Position numbers and translations under genes: made by a program
Notes under the pieces: model-generated
Told to the model about the DNA's origin: nothing
What the model saw: only the letters and a program-made list of their open reading frames with translations
Databases searched by the model: none
NCBI RefSeq assembly: GCF_024505145.1
Contig: NZ_JANIAA010000015.1
Location: 62,001-126,000 of the forward strand
Origin: Streptomyces rugosispiralis
Lineage (GTDB): Bacteria; Actinomycetota; Actinomycetes; Streptomycetales; Streptomycetaceae
Direction of reading: 5' to 3'
Length of the DNA: 64,000 nucleotides
Part shown: in pieces, positions 57,312 through 64,000 of the stretch
How positions within the stretch are numbered: the first letter of the stretch is position 1
Layout of the letters: each line of letters begins with the position of its first letter

Positions 57312-58907
57312 GTGGACGGAGAACAGGGCCGCATATCCGGTGGGCTGGACCGCCGGGGCTTCCTCGGGGCCGCGGCGGCGGCCGGGGCCGGGGCCGCCGG
57401 GGTGGCCGCGACGGGCTGCGACTCCTCCGGGCGCGACGGCCACCGCGCCCGCCCGTCCCGGCGCGCCGACGCCGCGCGCCGGGCGGAGGAGGCGGAGCGG
57501 GCCCGGCCGGGCAGTGCCGACTGGCGCATCCGCTCGGCGGGGCCGCCCGACGCCATCGAGGGCTATACGGACCGGGTGAGCGTGCTGCCCGGCGAGGAGT
57601 TCGGGCTGTACGTGTCGACCACCGCCCCCGCCTTCCGCGTATCGGCCTACCGGATCGGCTGGTACGGCGGGGCGCAGGCGCGGCTGGTGTGGCGGTCGGG
57701 CCGGGTGGACGGCAGGAAGCAGGGCGCGCCCCGGTTCCTCGCAGCCACCCGCACGATCCGGGCCGACTGGGACCGTTCACTCCGCGTACCCGCCCGGAAC
57801 TGGCCGGAGGGCGCGTATCTGCTGCGACTGGACGCCTCGAACGGCCATCAGCGCTATGTGCCGCTGATCGTGCGCTCACGGCAGGCGCGGGGCCGGACCC
57901 TGCTGATGCACGCGCCGGCCACCTGGCAGGCGTACAACACCTGGGGCGGCTACAGCCTCTACCAGGGCCGGGACGGTGCGTACGGGTCGCGCTCGCTGGC
58001 CGTCAGCTTCGACCGGCCGTACGCGAACAGCGGGGCGGAGAAGTTCCTGGTCTACGAGCGGGCCGCGGTGGTCCTCGCCGAACGTCTTGGCCTTCCGCTC
58101 GCGTACACCACGGGCGTGGACGTCCATCTGCGACCGTCCGTGCTGAAGGGCGCCGCGGCCACCCTGTCGCTCGGTCACGACGAGTACTGGACCCCGCAGC
58201 AGCGGCGGTACGTGACCCGGGCCCGGGACGACGGCACCAATCTGGCCTTCCTCGGCGCCAACACCTGCTTCCGCCGGATCCGGCTGGAGCCCGGCCCCGG
58301 CGGGGCCCCCGCGCGCACCGTGGTCTGCTACAAGACCGCCTACCGGGACGACCCGTACCTGGTGAACCATCGCGACCTGGCGACCACCGACTTCCGTCAG
58401 CCCCCCGCGCCCGATCCCGAGTCCTCGCTGACCGGCGTCCTCTACGAGGGCTACCCGACCGACGCCCCTTACGTCGTCCTGGACAGCGGCCACTGGCTGT
58501 TCGCCGGGACCGGGGTGGACGACGGCGACTCCTTCGACCATCTGGTGGGGGTGGAGTACGACCGGGTCACCCCGGGCTATCCCACCCCGGCGCCGCTGCG
58601 GATCATCGCCCACTCCCCCCTGGTCTGCCGGGGGCGGCACAGCCACTCGGACTCCGCGTACTACACCGTGGCGAGCGGGGCGGGGGTCTTCGCCTCGGGG
58701 ACGATGCGCTGGGTGGAGGCCCTGATGGCGGGGACCCATGAGAACGGGCGCGATCACGGGATGGACGCACGCACCAGGGCCTTCGTCACCCGCACCACGG
58801 AGAATCTGCTGCGCGCCTTCGCGGCGGGACCCGCAGGACGGGACAAACCGCGGCCGGAGGACAACGTACGCGCGGTGTACTCGGACGCGTCGCGCGTCCA
58901 CGCCTGA
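57312..58907 (+). CDS. Exported N,N-dimethylformamidase-like (large subunit C-terminal domain) protein
   Basis: A 531-residue protein. The N-terminus is LDRRGFLGAAAAAGAGAAGV then AATGC: a twin-arginine signal running into a lipobox, so it should be folded before export and lipidated. The body has YRIGWYGGAQARLVWRSGRV, HAPATWQAYNTWGGYSLYQG, LSLGHDEYWTPQQRRYVTRA and IAHSPLVCRGRHSHSDSAYY, the typical marks of the DMFase_LSU_C fold. Most such proteins have no proven substrate; true dimethylformamidase also needs a small subunit, absent here. GTG 57312 is chosen for the TAT motif position. Confidence 0.85.
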   Translation: MDGEQGRISGGLDRRGFLGAAAAAGAGAAGVAATGCDSSGRDGHRARPSRRADAARRAEEAERARPGSADWRIRSAGPPDAIEGYTDRVSVLPGEEFGLYVSTTAPAFRVSAYRIGWYGGAQARLVWRSGRVDGRKQGAPRFLAATRTIRADWDRSLRVPARNWPEGAYLLRLDASNGHQRYVPLIVRSRQARGRTLLMHAPATWQAYNTWGGYSLYQGRDGAYGSRSLAVSFDRPYANSGAEKFLVYERAAVVLAERLGLPLAYTTGVDVHLRPSVLKGAAATLSLGHDEYWTPQQRRYVTRARDDGTNLAFLGANTCFRRIRLEPGPGGAPARTVVCYKTAYRDDPYLVNHRDLATTDFRQPPAPDPESSLTGVLYEGYPTDAPYVVLDSGHWLFAGTGVDDGDSFDHLVGVEYDRVTPGYPTPAPLRIIAHSPLVCRGRHSHSDSAYYTVASGAGVFASGTMRWVEALMAGTHENGRDHGMDARTRAFVTRTTENLLRAFAAGPAGRDKPRPEDNVRAVYSDASRVHA

Positions 58908-58950
58908 CTCGGGGCCGGCGCGCCGCCGCTCACCGACGCCGCACCGGGCC

Positions 58951-58984
58951 GTCCCCGAACGGGTGCTGTCCCCGAACGGGTGCT
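58951..58984. repeat. 17-bp direct repeat
   Basis: GTCCCCGAACGGGTGCT occurs twice head to tail (58951, 58968). It lies in the 230-bp gap before the glycosyltransferase gene; nothing else is recognised there. Confidence 0.85.
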
Positions 58985-59138
58985 GTTCTCGGTGCCCTTG
59001 TCCCCGCCCGGCCGAGCGCCGCCGACAGCCAACAGCAGGGCCTTCCCCGCCCGGTCCGGCATCCGGCCCGGACCGGGCGGGTGAATTTCCGCCGTCGCGC
59101 TCGCCCTGGCCGCCACACCGCCGGAACATACTGCGCGA

Positions 59139-60674
59139 ATGCCCGAGAAGACGCTCATCCCTCATCTGATCCACCAGACGTGGAAGAACACCGACGTACC
59201 GCACAAGTGGCGGGAGTGGTCCGAGTCCTGGCGCCGGCACCACCCCGACTGGGAGTACCGGCTGTGGACGGACGCGGACAACCGCGCGTTCCTCGAAGAG
59301 CACTACGCGTGGTTTCTCCCCGTCTACGACGGCTATCGCGAGCCGGTCAACCGGGCCGGCGCCATCCGCTACTTCGTCCTCGACCACTTCGGCGGGGTGT
59401 ACGTCGACCTGGATTCCGAGTGCCTGCGCCCGATGACCGAACTCCTCGCCGGGCAGGAGCTGGTGCTCGCCCTGGAGCCGGAGGAGCACGTCCAACTGCC
59501 GTTGAGCCGCCACGGCGGTATGCGGCGCATCGTCGGCAACGCGTTCATGGCCTCGCGGCCCGGCCATCCGTTCTGGTCGCATGCGCACCGGCGGCTGGTG
59601 GGCGCCCACACCAGGCCCGGCACGCTGGACGCGACGGGCCCGTTCTTCCTCACGCGCTCGGTCGACAGTGCCCCGGAGGACGCCCCCATCACGTTCCTGG
59701 GGGCCGACACCCTGTACCCCAAGCTGAGTCCGGCCGCCGCGGAGCTGTTCGGGCAGCGTGAGGCCGACCGGGACCTGGCGCACGCCGTGCACCACTGGTC
59801 GAGCGCCCGGAGCCGGGAGGCCCCGGGCGCTCCGGGAGCGTCGAGGGGGCGTCAGGTCGGGTTCTGGATGAGCCAGGATCTGCAACCCTGCGTCCAGGGC
59901 GTGGTCGACCTCGACGCACAGCGCAGGCGGTGGGCCTCGGGAGCCCCCGCGCCGACGGTGTCCTGTCTGATGGTGACCAAGGGCCGGCTGCCGCTGGCCG
60001 AGCGGGCGATCCGGTGCTTCCTCGCCCAGACCTACACCCGCGCGGAGCTGGTCGTGGTGGACGACGGGGAGGACGGCGCCCTCGAGGACCACGTACGGGA
60101 ACACGCCGACCCGAGGATCCGGGTGCACCGGCTGCCGCCCGAGGGGCGGACGCTGGGCGCACTGCGGAACATCGCGGTGGACCTCGCCGCCGGGACGTAT
60201 GTGTGCCAGTGGGACGACGACGACCTGTACGCCCCGGAGCGGCTCGAGGTGCAGCTGGCGGCGGTCCTCGCGCTGGACGCCACGGCGTGTTTCCTGGCCC
60301 GGGAGCGGCTGTGGTGGCCCGCGCGCCGCAAGCTGGCCATCTCCGGGGTGCGGGTGTGGGAGGGCTCCATGCTCTGCGCGAAGGACGTGCTCCCCCGCTA
60401 TCCGGAGCGGCGGCGCGGCGAGGACTCCCCGGTCGCGGAGGCCGTGGTGCGCGGCGGGCGGACGGTGTCCCTGGACGCGCCCGAGCTGTACACCTACGTG
60501 TTCCACGGGGCCAACACCTTCGACGAGCCGCACTTCACGAGCCTCTTCGACGCCGCGACCCAGGTGTGGCCGCCCGGCGACGCCTACGCGGACCAGGTGC
60601 GCGCGATGGCGAAGCGGCTGCCCCTCGCCCCGGCGGACGTCCTGGAAGCCCCCGTGCCTGAGCCAAGCAGGTGA
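59139..60674 (+). CDS. Two-domain glycosyltransferase (GT32-like plus GT2)
   Basis: A 511-residue protein. Residues about 1-250 form a GT32/capsular-type domain: IPHLIHQTWKNTDVPHKWRE at the start and FVLDHFGGVYVDLDSECLRP with the DxD metal site. Residues about 270-500 form a GT2 domain: TVSCLMVTKGRLPLAERAIR, RAELVVVDDGEDG, CQWDDDDLYAPERLEVQLAA with its own DDD site. So two different sugar additions could be made by one chain. No membrane segments. The gene leads a short cluster with a secreted protein and another GT2. Confidence 0.88.
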   Translation: MPEKTLIPHLIHQTWKNTDVPHKWREWSESWRRHHPDWEYRLWTDADNRAFLEEHYAWFLPVYDGYREPVNRAGAIRYFVLDHFGGVYVDLDSECLRPMTELLAGQELVLALEPEEHVQLPLSRHGGMRRIVGNAFMASRPGHPFWSHAHRRLVGAHTRPGTLDATGPFFLTRSVDSAPEDAPITFLGADTLYPKLSPAAAELFGQREADRDLAHAVHHWSSARSREAPGAPGASRGRQVGFWMSQDLQPCVQGVVDLDAQRRRWASGAPAPTVSCLMVTKGRLPLAERAIRCFLAQTYTRAELVVVDDGEDGALEDHVREHADPRIRVHRLPPEGRTLGALRNIAVDLAAGTYVCQWDDDDLYAPERLEVQLAAVLALDATACFLARERLWWPARRKLAISGVRVWEGSMLCAKDVLPRYPERRRGEDSPVAEAVVRGGRTVSLDAPELYTYVFHGANTFDEPHFTSLFDAATQVWPPGDAYADQVRAMAKRLPLAPADVLEAPVPEPSR

Positions 60675-60770
60675 AGCGGTCCTCGGCCCCGATGCCCGTA
60701 CCGGCAGGAGTCGTTAGCCAGATGCCTCCGCGGAGGTGTGTCAACGGAACACGAAAATAAGGAGAATCGC

Positions 60771-61139
60771 ATGAACATCGGCAAGGCGGCCGTCCTGGTG
60801 ACCGCGGCGGCCGGGGCAGTGATCTTCGGCGGAGCCGGCGCCGGCGCCCACGGCCAGGACAACGCCGTGAAGCAGTCCAACAACTGCGACTCCAAAGATG
60901 CCGTCAGCTTCGGCGGGCCGCCGTCGAAGCCCGACTGTGTCAACTTCGCCGACGTCTTCGGGGATCTGACGCAGCTGAACGACTGTGAATCCGCCAGCGG
61001 TCCGACCGCGAGCTCCGGCAACCTGCTCTTCTCGAGCACGATCGTCGAGGGCTCGGAGTGCGCCAACGTCGCCGTCTCCGCAAAGCGGTCGAACGCCAAG
61101 GCGGACCACCGGGGCGCGCACGGCGCCGGGCACCGATGA
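60771..61139 (+). CDS. Small secreted four-cysteine protein
   Basis: A 122-residue protein with a clear signal peptide (MNIGKAAVLVTAAAGAVIFG, cleavage near AHG-QDN at residue 28). The mature 90 or so residues contain four Cys (NNCDS, PDCVN, NDCES, SECAN), enough for two disulfides, are Ser/Thr/Asn-rich, and end in a His/Arg tail. The signal region recalls chaplins, but the chaplin domain is absent. I know no family for it. AAGGAG lies 8 nt before ATG 60771. Its stop overlaps the next glycosyltransferase start (ATGA). Confidence 0.82.
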   Translation: MNIGKAAVLVTAAAGAVIFGGAGAGAHGQDNAVKQSNNCDSKDAVSFGGPPSKPDCVNFADVFGDLTQLNDCESASGPTASSGNLLFSSTIVEGSECANVAVSAKRSNAKADHRGAHGAGHR

Positions 61140-62125
61140 CGCAGGCACCAACCGGCCCCGAACACGGCCCCCTGGAGGCTGGTGACCTCCCGGGGGCCGC
61201 GGTGTCACCGCGGGAGCCCGTGGTCTCGGTGGTCATCCCCTGCTACGACTACGGTCACTATCTGCCGCAGGCCGTGGAGAGCGTGCTGGCGCAGACCTAC
61301 CCGGACTGGGAACTCGTCGTGGTCGACGACGGCAGCACCGACGACACCGCGGCGGTGGCCCGATCGCTGATCGCCGACCATCCCGGGCGGCGCATCCGCC
61401 TCCTGGAACAGGCCAACGCCGGGGTGTCGGCCGCCCGTAACGCGGGCATCGCGGCCACCACCGGCCGCTATGTTCTGCCGCTGGACGCCGACGACATGAT
61501 CGCCCCCACCATGCTGGAGCGGACGGTCACGGTGCTGGAGCGGCACCCGGACATCGCCATCGTCTCCACCGATCTGTCCGTCTTCACCGACGACGACCTG
61601 CCCGCGCAGGTGCTGGAGCTTCCGGCCTACGACCGGGACCTGCTGCTGCGGCGGCTGATCATGTTCTACTGCTCGCTCTACCGCCGTGAGGTGTGGCAGG
61701 CGGTGGGCGGTTACGTGGAGGACATGCGTGCCGGGGAGGACTGGGACTTCTGGATCGCCGCCGCCGAGCGCGGCTTCACGGCCCACCACATCCACGAGCC
61801 GCTGTTCGGGGCGCGCCACAAGGACGACGGACTGCACGTGGAGGCGGCCGAGAACGACCTGGCGGCGCGGGCCAGGATCGTGGCCAACCACCCCGGGATG
61901 TTCAAGCCGGTCACCCTGGCCTGGGCGCGGGCCGTGCTCGCCCAGGACGAGCGGGAGTGCCTGGCCGACGAGCGGGTGCCCGATGACATCCTCACCCGGG
62001 CCGCCGACATGGACCAGTTCCTGCGGGTCGTCATGCGGCTCCAGCGCACCGCGCGGCTCCAGAGCCGTCACATCCGGCGGCTGGAGCGGTCCCTGGCCGA
62101 GCGGGATGTCCCGGTGCCCGTCTGA
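61136..62125 (+). CDS. Glycosyltransferase family 2 protein
   Basis: A 329-residue GT-A fold transferase: VVSVVIPCYDYGHYLPQAVE, ELVVVDDGSTDDTAAVARSL, GRYVLPLDADDMIAPTMLER (DxD near 125) and AGEDWDFWIAAAERGF (catalytic ED). A C-terminal helical region ends in RRLERSLAERDVPV. No membrane helices. It is translationally coupled to the small secreted protein, so the two products are probably needed in proportion. Confidence 0.92.
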   Translation: MTQAPTGPEHGPLEAGDLPGAAVSPREPVVSVVIPCYDYGHYLPQAVESVLAQTYPDWELVVVDDGSTDDTAAVARSLIADHPGRRIRLLEQANAGVSAARNAGIAATTGRYVLPLDADDMIAPTMLERTVTVLERHPDIAIVSTDLSVFTDDDLPAQVLELPAYDRDLLLRRLIMFYCSLYRREVWQAVGGYVEDMRAGEDWDFWIAAAERGFTAHHIHEPLFGARHKDDGLHVEAAENDLAARARIVANHPGMFKPVTLAWARAVLAQDERECLADERVPDDILTRAADMDQFLRVVMRLQRTARLQSRHIRRLERSLAERDVPVPV

Positions 62126-62139
62126 ACGCGGCGCGGCGA

Positions 62140-62167
62140 GAGCGGGGCTCCCCATGGAGCCCCGCTC
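62140..62167. terminator. Bidirectional terminator
   Basis: Perfect 12-bp stem GAGCGGGGCTCC/GGAGCCCCGCTC with a CCAT loop between converging GT2 and GH48 genes. Confidence 0.85.
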
Positions 62168-62180
62168 GGCGTGGAGTCGG

Positions 62181-64000
62181 CTATTCGAAGAGATCCGCGT
62201 ACGACCCCATCGCCAGCGCGATGTCCGCCTGGGCCCAGAACCGGTGGTACGTGAAGCTGGGCACCGCGCCGCCCTTCAGATACGCCTCGACCTTCGACCA
62301 GGCCGGGTCGTTCTTGTAGAAGGAGCGGATCGACATGAAGGTGGAGCCGGCGTCGATCTTGTCACCGTTCGGCATGGTCCCGGTCCAGCCGCTGGGGACG
62401 TAGACCGGGTCGTCGAAGCGGTTGTAGTCGGCGCGGGTCTCGGGGACCGCGATGCCGAGGGCGTCCTGGTAGTTGTTCCACGCGCCGTCCAGCAGCGCCT
62501 TGGCGGTGTCCCTGGCCTTGGTGTCGCCGGACTTGGCGGCGTAGTAGGACAGGGTCTTGGCGTACGCGGCCGCCACGCCGACGTCATTGGTGTAGTCGGC
62601 GACGGTGACGTGCAGGCTCGCGTTGGCGCCGGGGCTGGAGGCGTTCCAGGTGTCGGGCTGGCCGGACCACTGGAGGGTGGACGGGATCTGGTAGGTGCCG
62701 TTGGCGTTGACGGTGGTCTTGGACAGCGCCCACTTCACCCACTTGTCCAGGACCGTCTTCGCGGAGGCGTCACCGGTGCGGTTGTAGTACTCCGCGACGC
62801 GCTCCATGGACCACGCCTGGAAGCCGAACCACTGGTTGGACGGCGGGTCGTGGTAGACCGGCTTCTCGTCGTAGTACATGCCGTAGAAGGTGGACGTGCC
62901 CGACGGCGGGGTGGCGTAGCGGCCCTGCCAGCTGTTGGTGGCGCCGCCCGCGATGGCGCCCTCGCTGGACTGCAGCCAGCGGTAGAACTCCAGCTGGCGC
63001 TTGAGGCTGGTGGACCAGTCGCTCGCGCCCGTCGCGGACTTGGGTTTGAGGTCGGCGTACGAGCTCAAGGCCCAGGCCGCCATGGGGTTCTGGTAGCCGC
63101 CGTGGGTGTGGCTGGAGCCGATGCGCCAGGACCAGCCCGCGGAGGTGTCGGTGGCGCCGCCCCAGGCGTAGTACCAGGACAGCAGGTAGTGGGAGCTGTT
63201 CTTGCCGCTTCCGGCCGGGCAGGTGGTCTCCCCGACACAGTTGCCGATCTTCTTGAAGTACTTGTCGTACATCGCGTAGCGCAGATAGTCGCCCATCTTG
63301 GCGGCCTTGGCGATGTTGCCGGAGATCTGGCCGCCCTTGCCCTGCGCCTTGGCCCACTCCGAGGCCCAGTAGGCGGCCTGGACGACCCGGGCGTCGGCGT
63401 CGGGGGCGTTGGTGAACTTCCACTGCTTGGCGTACGCGGCGTCGCCGGTGAACAGGTCCAGATAGCCGTTCTTGCCGCCGTACTTGAAGCCGTCGCAGGT
63501 GGGCTGGGTCACGGTCTCCCAGACCGACTCCTGCGGGCCGCGCTGGAAGGTGTTGACATAGCTGGGACCGGCGTCGCTCGGGCCCGCCTCGCACTTGCCG
63601 GGCGCGTTGCCGTAGCCGTAGACGTTGTCGACGTCCTGGATCCAGTGCATGCCGTAGATGTCATCGGTGCCGTACGCGCTCTTCAGCTCGGCGGCGATGG
63701 GGTCGTTGCCGACCGCGACATTGCCGTTGAGCTGCGCGGGGTACTGGGAGGGCTGGTCCCACTCGGGCGCGTAGGTGGCCGGCTTGGAGGCGTTGTAGAA
63801 GCTGTTGGTGGGCTGGTCGGCGTGGGTGGGGATCATGTACTTCTCCATGAGGTCCCACGCGTTGTTGAACTTGGACCAGTCGCCGGTGACCTTGCCGTAC
63901 ATCGCCTGGAGCCAGATCAGATAGCTGTACGCCTCGGAGGTCGTCTCATGGCCGTGGTCGGGGGCCTCGACGATCAGGGTCTCCACCGAGTGGTACGGAA
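62181..64000 (-). CDS. Glycoside hydrolase family 48 cellulase (cellobiohydrolase), C-terminal 600 residues
   Basis: The frame is open to the window end, so the N-terminus (signal, carbohydrate-binding module) lies outside. The visible part starts PYHSVETLIVEAPDHGHETT, whose Glu in APDHGHETTSE is the family's general acid. It continues NSFYNASKPATYAPEWDQPS, WRIGSSHTHGGYQNPMAAWA, VYHDPPSNQWFGFQAWSMER and ends YHRFWAQADIALAMGSYADL. GH48 enzymes cut cellobiose processively from reducing chain ends and are the key cellulase in Streptomyces that grow on cellulose. The domain ends at the stop with no C-terminal module. Confidence 0.96.
   Translation of the reverse strand, partial: PYHSVETLIVEAPDHGHETTSEAYSYLIWLQAMYGKVTGDWSKFNNAWDLMEKYMIPTHADQPTNSFYNASKPATYAPEWDQPSQYPAQLNGNVAVGNDPIAAELKSAYGTDDIYGMHWIQDVDNVYGYGNAPGKCEAGPSDAGPSYVNTFQRGPQESVWETVTQPTCDGFKYGGKNGYLDLFTGDAAYAKQWKFTNAPDADARVVQAAYWASEWAKAQGKGGQISGNIAKAAKMGDYLRYAMYDKYFKKIGNCVGETTCPAGSGKNSSHYLLSWYYAWGGATDTSAGWSWRIGSSHTHGGYQNPMAAWALSSYADLKPKSATGASDWSTSLKRQLEFYRWLQSSEGAIAGGATNSWQGRYATPPSGTSTFYGMYYDEKPVYHDPPSNQWFGFQAWSMERVAEYYNRTGDASAKTVLDKWVKWALSKTTVNANGTYQIPSTLQWSGQPDTWNASSPGANASLHVTVADYTNDVGVAAAYAKTLSYYAAKSGDTKARDTAKALLDGAWNNYQDALGIAVPETRADYNRFDDPVYVPSGWTGTMPNGDKIDAGSTFMSIRSFYKNDPAWSKVEAYLKGGAVPSFTYHRFWAQADIALAMGSYADLFE

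Noticed and set aside
57876..60533. An 885-codon minus-strand frame across the lipoprotein and glycosyltransferase genes
   Set aside because: It spans two clear sense genes and the gap between them, with no domain of its own.
47674..62180. A second copy of the tRNA-His 3' end as right attachment site
   Set aside because: I looked for GGGTTCGAGTCCC-like copies downstream and saw none, so island borders remain open.
1..64000. CRISPR arrays, rRNA genes, intact transposases
   Set aside because: The repeats present are uninterrupted tandem arrays without spacers; no rRNA-like or transposase sequence was seen.

Overview
The window is about 72% G+C. Its genes run close together on both strands, with many GTG starts, frequent ATGA and GTGA overlaps, and rare TTA codons confined to regulators and accessory genes. 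Together with AdpA, an oligoribonuclease next to tRNA-His, secreted polysaccharide hydrolases and many one-component regulators, this indicates a Streptomyces chromosome. From memory, the gene order from the acyl-CoA dehydrogenase (30.8 kb) to tRNA-His (47.6 kb) resembles the S. coelicolor SCO2774-SCO2793 neighbourhood. No database search was possible.

0-13 kb: a cut fumarylacetoacetate-hydrolase-type gene divergent from a LysR regulator with a TTA codon at position 5; a MarR-GNAT fusion; a 43-codon gene remnant; a methyltransferase that seems to start at CTG; a TIM-barrel isomerase; a divergent EamA exporter/LysR pair; a macrolide-type glycosyltransferase; a GH3 lipoprotein; and an S37 aminopeptidase. 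13-18 kb: one polypeptide carrying both halves of an ABC exporter, followed by a roughly 500-bp GC-rich hairpin array. 18-25.6 kb: an AraC regulator with a TTA codon, a GH65 remnant, a four-gene overlapping operon (secreted hydrolase, membrane acyltransferase, histidine kinase, response regulator), and an ArsR/SRPBCC pair behind a leaderless promoter. 25.6-28.6 kb: cold-shock protein and DEAD-box helicase, separated by a strong terminator, then a conserved protein of uncertain function.

28.7-37.9 kb is an acyl-CoA and leucine catabolism block: tesB, an acyl-CoA dehydrogenase and a TetR regulator on the minus strand, divergent from mccB-mccA-hmgL-acdH. These genes would take isovaleryl-CoA to acetoacetate and acetyl-CoA. 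The TetR regulator probably controls both sides through two inverted 16-bp sites. 38-47.7 kb holds a GH20 hexosaminidase with a DasR-like site, a DUF4429 protein, glmS, a universal stress protein, adpA (with its conserved-type TTA codon), orn and tRNA-His.

From 47.7 kb to about 57 kb the window looks like an eroded island at tRNA-His. It has an integrase stump, a RibD-like reductase, an XRE-TPR regulator with a perfect operator, a run of tiny overlapping genes (two with TTA codons, one frameshifted), truncated XRE and MmyB-type regulators, a flavodoxin/TetR pair, MerR and winged-helix regulators, a STAS protein, and a Clp-N/HTH protein with two palindromic operators. 57-62 kb holds a TAT-type lipoprotein, a two-domain glycosyltransferase, and a small four-cysteine secreted protein translationally coupled to a second glycosyltransferase. 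The window ends inside a GH48 cellulase.

Besides the genes there are at least seven independent minisatellite arrays, several at or inside the ends of genes.
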